Part shown: in pieces, positions 23,604 to 32,860 of the stretch
Layout: each line of letters begins with the position of its first letter
Numbering within the stretch: position 1 is the first letter of the stretch
NCBI RefSeq assembly: GCF_000284335.1
Contig: NC_017096.1
Span: 248,001 to 312,000, forward strand
DNA from: Caldisericum exile AZM16c01
GTDB taxonomy: Bacteria > Caldisericota > Caldisericia > Caldisericales > Caldisericaceae
Length of the DNA: 64,000 bases
Direction of reading: 5' to 3'
Notes under the pieces: generated by a model
The model's input: only the letters and a program-made list of their open reading frames with translations
Databases searched by the model: none
What the model was told of the DNA's origin: nothing
Translations under genes and position numbers: made by a program

Positions 23604-23644
23604 AATCTTTACAAAGATTTAAGGGTGGATTTTTGTTTTAGGTC

Positions 23645-23672
23645 TTGACATACTTTCAAAATGTATTATAAT
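23645..23672 (+). promoter_or_regulatory. Promoter of argR
   Basis: TTGACA at 23645-23650 and TATAAT at 23667-23672 with a 16-bp spacer. The expected transcription start is about 23679-23681, only a few bases before the chosen ATG at 23685, so the transcript is nearly leaderless. The AT-rich TGAATAAAT at the start codon resembles half an ARG box, compatible with autoregulation. Confidence 0.75.
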
Positions 23673-23684
23673 TATGCCAATAAT

Positions 23685-24140
23685 ATGAATAAATATAAGA
23701 AAGAGAAAAGGCAAGCCTTAATAAAAGAGATTTTAAAGACTTACGAGGTTGAAACAGAAGAAGACCTTGTGCTTCATTTGAAGAAGCACAACATAGATAT
23801 TACTCAACCTACCATTGCAAAGGATCTCAAAGAGCTTGGCGTGATAAAGGTGAATAAGGGAAATAAATCATACTATGCACTTCCAGAAGAAGGCTCTGAA
23901 AGTATCCTTAAAAAAATCGAATTTGCTTTTGAAAATTTTGTAAGGGAAATTGTAGTAGAAGATAATCTTATACTTGTGAAAACCACACCTGGAAATGCAA
24001 ATAGTGTTGCGTGGCTCATTGATAAGTATGAAATTAAAGGAATTCTTGGAACAGTTGCAGGTGATGATACGATACTTGTCGTGACAAAAAGGGGAACAAC
24101 CAAAGACATAATAAAGCAATTAGAAGATTTTAAAAAATAA
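23685..24140 (+). CDS. argR: Arginine repressor ArgR
   Basis: An in-frame ATG at 23661 lies inside the promoter, so I use the ATG at 23685 (151 residues). The N-terminal winged helix (about 1-65, with ITQPTIAKDLKELGV as the recognition region) is followed by the C-terminal oligomerisation and arginine-binding domain (about 75-150) with TTPGNANSVAWLID and GTVAGDDTILVV, in which GDD-type acidic residues bind arginine. ArgR hexamers control arginine genes; argG and argH follow directly, so it likely regulates this operon and itself. Confidence 0.92.
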   Translation: MNKYKKEKRQALIKEILKTYEVETEEDLVLHLKKHNIDITQPTIAKDLKELGVIKVNKGNKSYYALPEEGSESILKKIEFAFENFVREIVVEDNLILVKTTPGNANSVAWLIDKYEIKGILGTVAGDDTILVVTKRGTTKDIIKQLEDFKK

Positions 24141-24156
24141 TTAGGGAGGTTTTGTA

Positions 24157-25437
24157 ATGAAAGGAAAAGTGGTGCTTGCCTACAGTGGAGGACTTGATAC
24201 TTCGGTTATTCTCCACTATCTTGTGGAAAAGGGGTATGAGGTAATTGCATTTGTTGGAAACATCGGCCAGAGTGAGAATTTTGACGAAATCAAGGAAAAG
24301 GCACTGAAAACAGGCGCAAGTAAGGTCTACGTGGAAGATTTAAGAAAGCGTTTCGTTGTTGAATTTATCTTTCCTGCTCTTATGGGAAATGCAATCTATG
24401 AGGGAAGATACCTTTTAGGCACTTCGCTTGCTCGTCCACTTCTTGCACAAAAACAAGTTGAGATTGCAGAGAAAGAAGGCGCAGAGTATGTTGCACACGG
24501 TGCAACGGCAAAAGGGAACGATCAGGTAAGGTTTGAACTTTCTTACTATGCTCTTAATCCTGAAATAAAAGTTATATCTCCTTGGAAAGACGAGGAGTTT
24601 TTGAGCAACTTCAAGGGAAGAAGCGATTTAATTGAGTATGCAAAGAAGCATGGCATAAATGTAAAGGCAACAAAGGATAAACCATTTTCAGAAGATGAAA
24701 ACCTTATGCATATAAGTCATGAGGCAGGAATAATTGAAGACCCAATGTATCGCCCAGAGGAGTATATTTTCTCAAAAACGAAAAGCCCAAAAGAGGCAAA
24801 AGACGAAGAGACAATAATTGAAATTTACTTCAAAGATGGAATTCCTGTGAAGGTTGTAAATCCAAAGGAAAACATTGTAAAAGAAGATCCATTAGATTTA
24901 TTTTTATATTTAAATCAAGTTGGAAGTGAAAATGGAGTGGGAAGAGTAGATATGGTAGAAAATAGATTTATTGGCATCAAATCGCGTGGAATTTACGAAA
25001 CGCCTGGTGCAACGATTTTATGGACTGCGCATAGAGATCTTGAAGGGATTGCAATGGATAAAGAAGTAATGCATCTTAGAGATATGCTTACACCAAAATT
25101 TTCTGAGTTAATCTATAACGGTATGTGGTTTTCACCTGAGATGGACTTTTTGTTTGCTGCAATAAAGAAAAGTCAAGAAGCAATCGATGGGAAGGTGGTG
25201 CTTTCCATATATAAAGGAAACGTTATGCCAATAGGAAGAGAATCCCCAACCTCTCTTTATGACAAAGATCTATCGAGTATGGATATTGAAGGTGGTTTTA
25301 CTGCTTCTGATTCAAAAGGCTTTATAAATATAAACGCAATAAGGTTAAAGGCGCATGCAGCAGTTTTAAGGAGGAAGAATCCCTACACTTGGAGAGAAAT
25401 TCTATATGGCAAAACTCTGGAAGAAAAAGGGAATTAA
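24157..25437 (+). CDS. argG: Argininosuccinate synthase ArgG
   Basis: A 426-residue enzyme that joins citrulline and aspartate using ATP. The [13 protein letters not shown]-loop (8-19), an [14 protein letters not shown] citrulline/aspartate site (about 111-124) and the [14 protein letters not shown] region are all present. GGGAGG precedes the ATG. It is somewhat longer than the usual ~400 residues. Its last 32 bases overlap argH in another frame, an unusually long overlap for this pair. Confidence 0.95.
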   Translation: MKGKVVLAYSGGLDTSVILHYLVEKGYEVIAFVGNIGQSENFDEIKEKALKTGASKVYVEDLRKRFVVEFIFPALMGNAIYEGRYLLGTSLARPLLAQKQVEIAEKEGAEYVAHGATAKGNDQVRFELSYYALNPEIKVISPWKDEEFLSNFKGRSDLIEYAKKHGINVKATKDKPFSEDENLMHISHEAGIIEDPMYRPEEYIFSKTKSPKEAKDEETIIEIYFKDGIPVKVVNPKENIVKEDPLDLFLYLNQVGSENGVGRVDMVENRFIGIKSRGIYETPGATILWTAHRDLEGIAMDKEVMHLRDMLTPKFSELIYNGMWFSPEMDFLFAAIKKSQEAIDGKVVLSIYKGNVMPIGRESPTSLYDKDLSSMDIEGGFTASDSKGFININAIRLKAHAAVLRRKNPYTWREILYGKTLEEKGN

Positions 25438-26599
25438 AGAAAACGATACGATTATTAGATTTACAGTTGGTAATGACTATTTGTTTGATAGAAGACTTGT
25501 GAAATACGATTGCCTTTGCTCTATTGCACATGCAAAGATGCTCAATAAAATTGGAATACTAACTGATAGCGAGGTAAACGCCATTACAAAGACACTTGAA
25601 GAAATCATTCATATTGATTCAAAAGGAAAATTTCAAATTACTCCTAACGATGAAGACGTGCATACAAAAATTGAAAATTACCTTGTTGAAAAATTAGGTG
25701 ATGTTGGCAAAAAGATACATACTGCGCGATCAAGAAATGATCAAGTACTCTGCACCTTACGCCTTTATTACAAAAGTGCTCTAAAAGATATTGAAAAAAT
25801 TGTTGTGGAAATTATTAATGCACTTAAAATATTCAAAAGAAAGTATGGTAAGGTTCAAATACCGGGCTTTACTCACACAAGAAAGGCAATGGTTTCATCT
25901 ATTAAATTGTGGGCAGATTCGTTTATTGAGGCACTTACTGATGAGTTAAAATTTGGAAAATCAGTGTATGAACTTATTGATAAGTCGCCTTTGGGCACTG
26001 GTGCAGGATATGGAGTACCTGTGTTAAAAATAGACAGAAATTATACAAAAAAGATTCTTGGATTTAAAACATTGCAATATAATCCCATATACGTGCAAAA
26101 CTCCAGGGGTAAATTTGAAGGCGAAATTCTTTCTTTCCTTACAATGATTATGTATGATATAAACAAACTTGTTTCTGATATTATCTTCTTTTCAGAGGAT
26201 GATTTAGGATTTATAAAAATACCAGTAGAGTTTACAACGGGAAGTTCCATAATGCCACACAAGAAAAATCCAGATGTTTTTGAAATTGCACGAAGTAAAT
26301 ATTCAAAACTTCTTTCCCTTGAAATGAGGGTAAAAATTTTACCGTCAAATCTTATTTCAGGCTATCACAGGGATTTGCAGGAGACAAAAGAGTGTGTCTT
26401 TGAAGGCTTCGATACCGTAAAGGAAACTCTTATAGTGTTAGCAAACGTTTTGTCAAAGTTAGAAGTAGATAAAACCAAGGCGCATAGTCTTTTAACCCAG
26501 GAACTATACGCAACAGAGGAAGTCTATAAACTCGTCTTAGAAGGTGTTCCTTTTAGAGAAGCCTATAAAATAATTGGGGAGAAATATCTAAACGAATAA
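25406..26599 (+). CDS. argH: Argininosuccinate lyase ArgH (short form)
   Basis: A 397-residue member of the fumarase/aspartase superfamily that releases arginine and fumarate. Motifs: [10 protein letters not shown] (about 105-114), [12 protein letters not shown] and the signature loop [18 protein letters not shown] (about 279-296). Most ArgH proteins have about 450-480 residues; this one ends after the [13 protein letters not shown] helix, lacking the last ~50 residues of the C-terminal domain. The catalytic residues lie before the missing part, so it may still work. The start MAKLWKKKG overlaps argG by 32 bases. Confidence 0.92.
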   Translation: MAKLWKKKGIKENDTIIRFTVGNDYLFDRRLVKYDCLCSIAHAKMLNKIGILTDSEVNAITKTLEEIIHIDSKGKFQITPNDEDVHTKIENYLVEKLGDVGKKIHTARSRNDQVLCTLRLYYKSALKDIEKIVVEIINALKIFKRKYGKVQIPGFTHTRKAMVSSIKLWADSFIEALTDELKFGKSVYELIDKSPLGTGAGYGVPVLKIDRNYTKKILGFKTLQYNPIYVQNSRGKFEGEILSFLTMIMYDINKLVSDIIFFSEDDLGFIKIPVEFTTGSSIMPHKKNPDVFEIARSKYSKLLSLEMRVKILPSNLISGYHRDLQETKECVFEGFDTVKETLIVLANVLSKLEVDKTKAHSLLTQELYATEEVYKLVLEGVPFREAYKIIGEKYLNE

Positions 26600-26966
26600 G
26601 TCAAATACTTTTAGTAATCTATAGGTCTTAACTATTATCTATGATTATTCGAAGATGGTTTTAAGTTATATTTTTAAGTATGGAGTTAACAATTTTTGTG
26701 TGATAAAAATTTCTGGGGTGTCGTCTCAAATTTTGTCACAACAGAATATAACTGGTTTTTGTTTTCAATAGGCGAAGTTTTAATTTTGATTGCCGTTTTT
26801 CTTTTTATTCGATGAACCACTAAAACTAAGAAATAAAAAAATTTTATTTGCTTTAATTTTTGTTTTGCATAAAATTGAGTATGGCTAATCTTTAACAACA
26901 TAAAATCTTAATGTCATTAAAGAAAGGTCATAAAGTGAGGTTATGAACCCCACAAAGGAGGGAAAG
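26600..26966. other. Gene-free AT-rich gap before the SLH gene
   Basis: About 370 bases with no plausible coding frame, structured RNA or repeat that I can see. It presumably contains the promoter of the downstream surface-protein gene, but no pair of consensus boxes stands out. AAAGGAGG at about 26954-26961 is the Shine-Dalgarno of that gene. Confidence 0.5.
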
Positions 26967-29900
26967 ATGAATATCTTTAAAAGGCTTATATCTTTCTTAC
27001 TTGTTTTAATGATGTTCTTTTTGAACTTTCCGTTTGTAAGTAATGCTGTTGCATTTTACTTCTCAATTTTTAACGATGCAACAGCAAGCAGGTGGGCAAT
27101 CTCAGAACTCACACAGGCTTACAACTATGGGCTTACTTACCCTGACATTATGGGTAAATTTCAGCAACCAATCACAAGGGAAGAATTCTGCGTTATTGTT
27201 GTAAAACTCTACACTAAACTTACGAATAAAACGGTAGTGGCAGGAGCAACTCCTTTTTCCGACACAAGCAATCCTGAAATTGTAAAGGCGTATCAACTTG
27301 GTATTGTTAATGGAACAGGCGGTGGAAAATTTTCACCAACTCTTTCCATAACAAGACAGGAAATTGCAACAATGATTTATCGAGCACTGTCAAAGGCTTA
27401 TCCTGCGCTTCCAACCATTAATAAGAACGACTTTCCATTTAGGGATAAAGAAAAAATCGCTTCGTGGGCACTTACAAGTATGATGTTTGCATTCCAAAAT
27501 GGAATTATGAAGGGCACATCAGTTGATACAATCGACCCTCTCTCAAATACAACAAGAGAACAAGGGATTATTCTTGTAAAAAGGACCTATGAAAATTTCA
27601 GAACTTCCATTAATGCTACACTTCAAATTCTTCCAACACCTGCACCTACAAGCGAATCCGAAAAATTTAGAAATCTTGATTTCAATGCGTTAATAAATGC
27701 GCCTGTGTATGATACTAAATTGACTCTTTATATTGCAAATGACTCGACAAAACCCTTGAGCATTCCGACAGCATCGTCAGGTACAAAAAGTGGCTCGCTT
27801 TACACAAAGGCAGACGATGGTGCTCTGATTGATATGTCGGGCAACAAGCAACGCTATTTTTATGCAGATTATGGGACTTTGACTCCTTATGCAATTGTTG
27901 TTCAAGTTTCAAAGGCGCCTTTCGTTGGTTTCAAGACAAACTGGAATAATCCGCCGGCTCTTGTTTATACAACAACGATATCGCCTGCAAAAAAAGAATT
28001 TGTTATTGATTTTTCTAAATTCGTTGAGGCATTTCCGATCCTTATAATCAATACCACGCCTAAAACAGAAAGTGCACAGGTTTATTACGTAAGGGCTGTT
28101 CCTGTAGACAAAAATATGAATTGCATCGGAGACCCGGGTGAGGGATTGCGAGTGCTTTATGGAAAGCCAAGTTTGGGAAATCAAAAACTCTCTCAAATTA
28201 CTGTTAACGGAAAGCCAAGTTTAATAAAAACGTCTTTTGAATTATGGACTACCCAGCGTGACGGAGACATTACCTGCAATGGTGAGTTTCCAAATAAACT
28301 CCAACATTTAAGCGAAGTTGGATTTGATTGTGAGAATCCGAATGATACCGCAAGATGGTTCCAATTCAAAAACTTTCCAGAAGACACAACAAAAATTGTC
28401 TTAGAGATTTCTTCAAAGCCGTTTGATGTAAATGATGCTGTCGATAATCCAGCAGGGCTTGTTTATTCAAGCTCATATATACCACCAATTCCTGCGGTAG
28501 CATGCACTGGAACTGGAAATTCTGTTTCCGTGAAGTTTCATAATTTTGCATCGGCATCTTCTACCCTTAAACCAGGCGATTCTATCTCGTACTATGTAAG
28601 GGCTGTTGCATATTCAAAATCTGCATTGGCAGGATCTTTGGATTATGCTCTATCCGATGTTATAAAAGTGAATTATTACAAGCAAAAGGACATTACATTC
28701 TTTATACCAAAAACTATTAATGTTCCCACGTATATTCCATCCGTTAAGATAATTCACTACGAACCTGTTCAATGGCAAGACCCAAACTGGGCACATTACT
28801 ATGTGGTGTATCGAAATCCACATTGGAACGAGGTAAACTTTGAAGTAACAAACGGAGTCGACACTCTCCATCCTTATATGTACTACTTTGAAAATGATCC
28901 CTCTATGACTCCTGACCGCTATGAAAAAGAAATTCTCTCAAAGTGGCTTGCGGTAGGAGACGGAATACAGGTTTGGGATAGGCCTAAAGACGAGTCGTTC
29001 TGGGGACAATTGTGGGATGGGATTGTCTCATTCTTTAAGTCTTTGATAAACGTTATAGCTCAACTTACAAACTGGGTATCACAGGCATATGCCAATTTGA
29101 AATCAGGGCTAATTAATTTTGTTGTATCGAGTCTTCCTGGAATCCCCGATGGTTGGCGTGACAGTTTGAAAAAAGCGCTTACTGCACTTGTAGATTATGG
29201 CTTAGCTTCTCTTGGAATTCCTCCAGAACTTCCAAATTTTGATGCACTTGAAAAAGATGGGCTTGACTATCTTGCAAAAGAAACACTAACTGAAGCAGGT
29301 GTGCCTGCAACGGATATGACCGTTGATTTAGTTGAAAAAACTGCGAAAGGTATTGGTGATAATCTTGCTGCCTCGGCAAATTCTGCTACTCCAAACCCGC
29401 TTAACTGTTCATTCCTTAAAGTTAATCCAATGTATTTATACAGGCCTGCATATATGGATATTAAAATCACTAACAACTATGACAAGCCATCGCAACCTGG
29501 TAAATTGAATATAGACGTTCAATGGGAGTGGCACGAATGGAATTCTGATGGTGGAAGTATTACACTCTCAAGCCCACTTTCTACTTTTGCAAATGGGTGT
29601 CCCGATGCTGCACTTCAAGAAGGAGTGGATTACCGTAACCACTTTCTTAACGGACTCAAAAATGGATATCCGTACTTTCCTGTTTACTATCCGATATTTG
29701 AGCCTGTTAGGGGCATTTCAATACCTGCGCTTAAGCCACATGAAAGCACGACTGTTCGTATCTATTTCAAGGAATATGTGGGAAAGAATTATCCGTTTGC
29801 ACCAAATGGAGCAACTGTTAACTGGGACGATTTTGCAAACCTGTATGGAATGGTAGGAAATGTTGGACCATCGCAATTCAAAGTTTATACAAATGGTTTC

Positions 29901-30020
29901 ACACTACCTAATCTCCCTAAAACTTATTGCGATGAGAAAACACATACAATTTATACGTATGTCTATGATGCAACAACTACTTCAGATTCATTCATAGGAG
30001 TACCCAAAAACGCGCATTAA
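26967..30020 (+). CDS. Large SLH-domain surface protein
   Basis: The start at 26967 follows AAAGGAGG and gives 1,017 residues; an upstream in-frame ATG lacks such a site. After a signal peptide (about 1-28, ending near SNA), three S-layer-homology repeats span about 35-215 (ASRWAISELTQAYNYGL with ITREEFCVIVVKLY; VKAYQLGIVNGTGGGKFSP with ITRQEIATMIYRAL; ALTSMMFAFQNGIMKG). They would anchor the protein to cell-wall polymer. The remaining ~800 residues are large beta-rich modules, with an amphipathic helical stretch at about 680-800 (WDGIVSFFKSLINVIAQL). I recognise no enzyme motif. It appears to be a single-gene unit. Confidence 0.8.
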   Translation: MNIFKRLISFLLVLMMFFLNFPFVSNAVAFYFSIFNDATASRWAISELTQAYNYGLTYPDIMGKFQQPITREEFCVIVVKLYTKLTNKTVVAGATPFSDTSNPEIVKAYQLGIVNGTGGGKFSPTLSITRQEIATMIYRALSKAYPALPTINKNDFPFRDKEKIASWALTSMMFAFQNGIMKGTSVDTIDPLSNTTREQGIILVKRTYENFRTSINATLQILPTPAPTSESEKFRNLDFNALINAPVYDTKLTLYIANDSTKPLSIPTASSGTKSGSLYTKADDGALIDMSGNKQRYFYADYGTLTPYAIVVQVSKAPFVGFKTNWNNPPALVYTTTISPAKKEFVIDFSKFVEAFPILIINTTPKTESAQVYYVRAVPVDKNMNCIGDPGEGLRVLYGKPSLGNQKLSQITVNGKPSLIKTSFELWTTQRDGDITCNGEFPNKLQHLSEVGFDCENPNDTARWFQFKNFPEDTTKIVLEISSKPFDVNDAVDNPAGLVYSSSYIPPIPAVACTGTGNSVSVKFHNFASASSTLKPGDSISYYVRAVAYSKSALAGSLDYALSDVIKVNYYKQKDITFFIPKTINVPTYIPSVKIIHYEPVQWQDPNWAHYYVVYRNPHWNEVNFEVTNGVDTLHPYMYYFENDPSMTPDRYEKEILSKWLAVGDGIQVWDRPKDESFWGQLWDGIVSFFKSLINVIAQLTNWVSQAYANLKSGLINFVVSSLPGIPDGWRDSLKKALTALVDYGLASLGIPPELPNFDALEKDGLDYLAKETLTEAGVPATDMTVDLVEKTAKGIGDNLAASANSATPNPLNCSFLKVNPMYLYRPAYMDIKITNNYDKPSQPGKLNIDVQWEWHEWNSDGGSITLSSPLSTFANGCPDAALQEGVDYRNHFLNGLKNGYPYFPVYYPIFEPVRGISIPALKPHESTTVRIYFKEYVGKNYPFAPNGATVNWDDFANLYGMVGNVGPSQFKVYTNGFTLPNLPKTYCDEKTHTIYTYVYDATTTSDSFIGVPKNAH

Positions 30021-30063
30021 ATAAATACCCAAAAGTTTTTCAAAAGTGGGTCCTTTTAAACTC

Positions 30064-30091
30064 TTGACTATTATGAGCATATGCTTATAAT
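30064..30091 (+). promoter_or_regulatory. Promoter with palindromic operator before the DUF134 gene
   Basis: TTGACT at 30064-30069 and TATAAT at 30086-30091 with a 16-bp spacer. The spacer is occupied by an inverted repeat at 30071-30090: 10-bp arms around a perfect AGCATATGCT centre, one mismatched pair in 10. A dimeric regulator here would block RNA polymerase; the first gene of the operon encodes a helix-turn-helix protein, so autoregulation is likely. Confidence 0.65.
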
Positions 30092-30110
30092 ATTGTAGAA
30101 GGTAAGTGAT

Positions 30111-30572
30111 ATGACAAGACCGAGATTTAGAAGAAGAATTGGATGGCTTCCTCGCGTTGACTACTTTACTCCTGTTTTAGATAAGGGTAGCCAAGTTGAA
30201 AGTGTTGTGCTTACACTTGATGAGGTAGAGGCAATTCGCCTTGCGGATCTTGAGGGACTATACCAAGAGGAAGCCGCAAAGAGAATGAATATTTCAAGGC
30301 AAACATTCGGAAGAATTATTGATTCTGCACACAAAAAGATTGCAGATGCAATTGTAAACGGAAAGGCAATAAGAATTGCAGGCGGCCCAGTTGAGTTTGT
30401 TGAAAATCTTAGGGAGTTTGTTGAGGGGGATTACTGTGTTTGCCCAAATTGTGGGTTTGTCAAGATACACGAAAGAGGTGTACCTTGCAGGTTTGAGATT
30501 TGTCCGAATTGCGGAAGTCATTTGATAAGGGAATTTGAAATAAAAAGCAATAAAAGAAAAAGGGGTGAATAG
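30111..30572 (+). CDS. DUF134-family helix-turn-helix regulator with zinc ribbon
   Basis: A 153-residue DUF134 protein. The basic N-terminus MTRPRFRRRI is followed by a helix-turn-helix (about 35-85) with LTLDEVEAIRLADLEGLYQEEAA and ISRQTFGRII as the recognition helix. The C-terminus has a CVCPNCG...CRFEICPNCG cluster (about 107-135) that should bind zinc or iron. DUF134 genes habitually accompany NifX/NifB-like and ferredoxin genes in anaerobes, exactly as here. A metal- or redox-responsive repressor role is inference. It overlaps the region just before the next ATG by a few bases. Confidence 0.85.
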   Translation: MTRPRFRRRIGWLPRVDYFTPVLDKGSQVESVVLTLDEVEAIRLADLEGLYQEEAAKRMNISRQTFGRIIDSAHKKIADAIVNGKAIRIAGGPVEFVENLREFVEGDYCVCPNCGFVKIHERGVPCRFEICPNCGSHLIREFEIKSNKRKRGE

Positions 30573-30573
30573 T

Positions 30574-30834
30574 ATGCCATTAGGAGATAGAACTGGGCCA
30601 CTTGGCTTAGGTCCAAGGACACGAAGAGGACTTGGCTATTGTGTAGGATATGGTTTTAGATACGGTTTCGGGCGAGGTTTTGGTTGGGGTGGAAGATTTG
30701 TTCCCTATTATGGATACCCGTTTGGATATAGTCCTTCAGATGAAAAAGCAATCCTTACTGAAGAGTTGAAAGCACTTGAAAATGAACTTAATGCAATAAA
30801 ATCTCGTCTTGCAGAATTAGAAAAAGAAGGATAG
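30574..30834 (+). CDS. DUF5320-type Gly/Arg/aromatic-rich small protein
   Basis: The start is the ATG at 30574 (86 residues), one base after the upstream stop. Residues 1-55 have the MPLGDRTGPLGLGPRTRRGLG opening and GYGFRYGFGRGFGWGG repeats rich in Gly, Tyr, Phe and Arg; residues 60-86 are a coiled coil (EELKALENELNAIKSRLAEL). This layout is the DUF5320 family found beside NifX-like proteins and ferredoxins. Its function is unknown; a scaffold or metal-cluster chaperone is possible. Confidence 0.75.
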   Translation: MPLGDRTGPLGLGPRTRRGLGYCVGYGFRYGFGRGFGWGGRFVPYYGYPFGYSPSDEKAILTEELKALENELNAIKSRLAELEKEG

Positions 30835-30845
30835 GATTCTATGCC

Positions 30846-30861
30846 CCGGGTGTAAGCCCGG
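30846..30861 (+). terminator. Small intercistronic hairpin
   Basis: CCGGG (30846-30850) pairs with CCCGG (30857-30861) across a six-base loop. No long T-run follows, so it is more likely an mRNA processing or attenuation element than a full terminator. Confidence 0.35.
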
Positions 30862-30883
30862 AGACTATTTTGGGAGGTGAAAA

Positions 30884-31165
30884 ATGATTATTGCAATAAC
30901 CTCAAGTGGAAATACGCTTGACTCAATGGTAGACCCAAGATTTGGGAGATGCCCGTATTTTATTATTGGCGATCCTATGCAGTTTAAAGCGATTGATAAT
31001 AGTGGCGCAGGACGTCAGGGAGGTGCAGGGGTGAATACAGCACAATTCCTCATTGATGAGGGAGTTCAAATTTTGGTTAGCGGAAATGCTGGACCAAACG
31101 CAGAACAAGCTCTAAAAAGTAGTGTCATTAGAATTATAACTGGAGTTTCAGGCGTGGTAAGATGA
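30884..31165 (+). CDS. NifX/NifB-C-terminal-like (MTH1175) protein, frameshifted end
   Basis: GGGAGG precedes the ATG. The 93 residues show the family strand MIIAITSSG, SMVDPRFGRCPYFII and VSGNAGPNAEQAL, a domain that binds FeMo-type or other iron-sulfur clusters. The family is normally about 105-120 residues. Here the frame stops early at 31163-31165, while the expected C-terminal helix (DETIEKLKRGEI) is readable in another frame up to TAG 31198-31200, immediately before the next ATG. A small indel near 31155 therefore truncates the protein, either a true mutation or a sequencing error. Confidence 0.75.
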   Translation: MIIAITSSGNTLDSMVDPRFGRCPYFIIGDPMQFKAIDNSGAGRQGGAGVNTAQFLIDEGVQILVSGNAGPNAEQALKSSVIRIITGVSGVVR

Positions 31166-31200
31166 AACAATAGAAAAGCTAAAGAGAGGTGAAATTTAGT

Positions 31201-31578
31201 ATGCGTTATATTTTGAATGGTGTTGGTCCACATAAAAGAAGGCAAGGAAGAGGCTACGGTAGAGGTTTGCGGTTAGGACATGGTAGAGGAATGGGTTATG
31301 GGAGAATGTTTTTAAGCAATCAACCCGAAGTTAAAAGTGAGACGCCTAGAATTATGACAGAAAAAAACATCGAAAATAGTCCAATTAATACTCAAACCTC
31401 TACAAAGAAAGCAAACGTCAATGTTGCAAGATGTGTTGGTTGTGGTATTTGTGCAAACGTATGTAATTTTGGTGCGATAAGTATCATAAATAGGATTGCA
31501 AAGATTGATCGAGAAAAATGCACAGGTTGTGGTGAATGCGTGCAGGTCTGTCCAAGAAATGCAATCAGTTTGAATTAA
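31201..31578 (+). CDS. Two-cluster ferredoxin with Gly/Arg-rich N-terminus
   Basis: Start at the ATG 31201 (125 residues), with GAGAGGTG upstream. Residues 12-40 are Gly/Arg-rich ([20 protein letters not shown]), like the DUF5320 neighbour. The C-terminal half has two CxxCxxCxxxC/P motifs ([11 protein letters not shown] and [12 protein letters not shown]), so it carries two 4Fe-4S clusters. It probably passes electrons or clusters to the MinD-type ATPase encoded next. Confidence 0.85.
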   Translation: MRYILNGVGPHKRRQGRGYGRGLRLGHGRGMGYGRMFLSNQPEVKSETPRIMTEKNIENSPINTQTSTKKANVNVARCVGCGICANVCNFGAISIINRIAKIDREKCTGCGECVQVCPRNAISLN

Positions 31579-31588
31579 AGGGTGGATT

Positions 31589-32453
31589 ATGGTAATATCT
31601 ATTGCAAGCGGTAAAGGTGGCACAGGTAAAACAACACTTACAGCATCTCTTGCAGCGCTCCCTTTTGATGCGGTTGTTGTGGATTGCGATGTTGATGCAC
31701 CTGATTTATACCTTCTTTTAAAACCAACGATTCTTAAGACTAAAGATTTTTATGGTTCTAAGCTTGCAAGTATTGATAAAAATATTTTGTGTAAGGTGTG
31801 GCGCTTGTATTGAAAGTTGTAGATTTGATGCAATTGATAGCGACTTTAATGTTGGTCCATTTTCTTGTGAAGGGTGTAGAGTTTGTGGGATTGTTTGTCC
31901 TGTTTCTGCAATTACATTTACACAACGTAAGGCAGGGGAAATCTATGTGTCAGAGACAAAATATGGTCCGATGGTTCATGCATTCCTTTTTCCAGGAGAG
32001 GAAAACTCTGGAAAATTGGTTATAATGACAAGACTTTTTGCAAGCATAGTCGCACAGGAAAATAAAAAATCGCTTGTTATAATTGATGGATCTCCCGGGA
32101 TTGGTTGCTCTTTAATCTCATCTATTACAAAGGTTAATTACGCACTTGTTGTAATAGAACCTACCGAATCTGGGATACACGACCTCGAAAGGCTTTTAGA
32201 ACTTTTAAAGCACTTTACAATTACGCCTCTTGTTGTAATAAATAAATACGACATAAATGAGGAAAATACTCAAAGGACAGAAAAATATTGTGCGCTAAAC
32301 AACATATTAGTTCTGGGTAAAATCCCCTTTGACCCTATCGTAACAGAAGCGATGGTTGAGGGTGTCCCTGTAGTTGAATACAATAGAGATAGTCCTGTAG
32401 TTGCTGTAATAAAAGATATCTTCCAAAAGGTCACAAAAATTTTAGCGACTTAG
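31589..32453 (+). pseudogene. MinD-type P-loop ATPase with inserted ferredoxin, frameshifted
   Basis: The first frame (31589-31813) has [12 protein letters not shown], the deviant Walker A of the Mrp/MinD family, and [10 protein letters not shown]. The second frame (from about 31752 to 32453) continues with a two-cluster ferredoxin insert ([13 protein letters not shown] and CEGCRVCGIVCP), a VIIDGSPGIGCS Walker B and a C-terminal MinD fold with VINKYDIN. The two join if the frame shifts near 31785, in an A5/T4-rich stretch. The complete protein would be about 287 residues, the normal size for this COG1149 family. It is either recently broken or a sequencing artefact; all family motifs survive. 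Confidence 0.8.
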
Positions 32454-32860
32454 TTTTGAAAGTATTTGCTCCTAAAAATGCCTTAAAATGGTTCAAAACG
32501 CAGTTTTGTAGGATTTTTTATGTTGAAAACCTTGTAAATTACCCTTGACCTAAATTGAGTAATTCTACACGCTTTCATTATATGTTTCTTACTTAAAACA
32601 AAGGTTCAATGTATAATTTGAGCGCATATTAAAAAATATAGTGCCTTTGCTTAATGGGTTATGAAGTTTTTGCCTTCTACTTATTTATTTTTCCTTTTTC
32701 AATGTCTACGATAAATTTTGCTGCCTTGCTTCTTTGCTGTTATTGAAGCAAACACTCGGTTATCACTCAAAAAAGAAGCGCTAATGGTTGTAGAGTTAAA
32801 TTTTATAAAAGAGGATTTTTTTAGTAAAATACCATAATAAGCTAAAAACCGATAGATAAA
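32454..32860. other. Intergenic gap of about 400 bases
   Basis: No convincing gene or RNA is visible. Near the start a 6-bp hairpin (32494-32499 / 32503-32508) followed eight bases later by a T6 run may be a weak terminator for the redox operon. Close to the end, CATAAT (32832-32837) could be the -10 of the NlpC/P60 gene, which has no Shine-Dalgarno. Confidence 0.4.

Noticed and set aside
26600-26966. Riboswitch or attenuator before the large SLH gene
   Set aside because: No paired stems of useful length or T-run-linked hairpin could be found in this AT-rich stretch.
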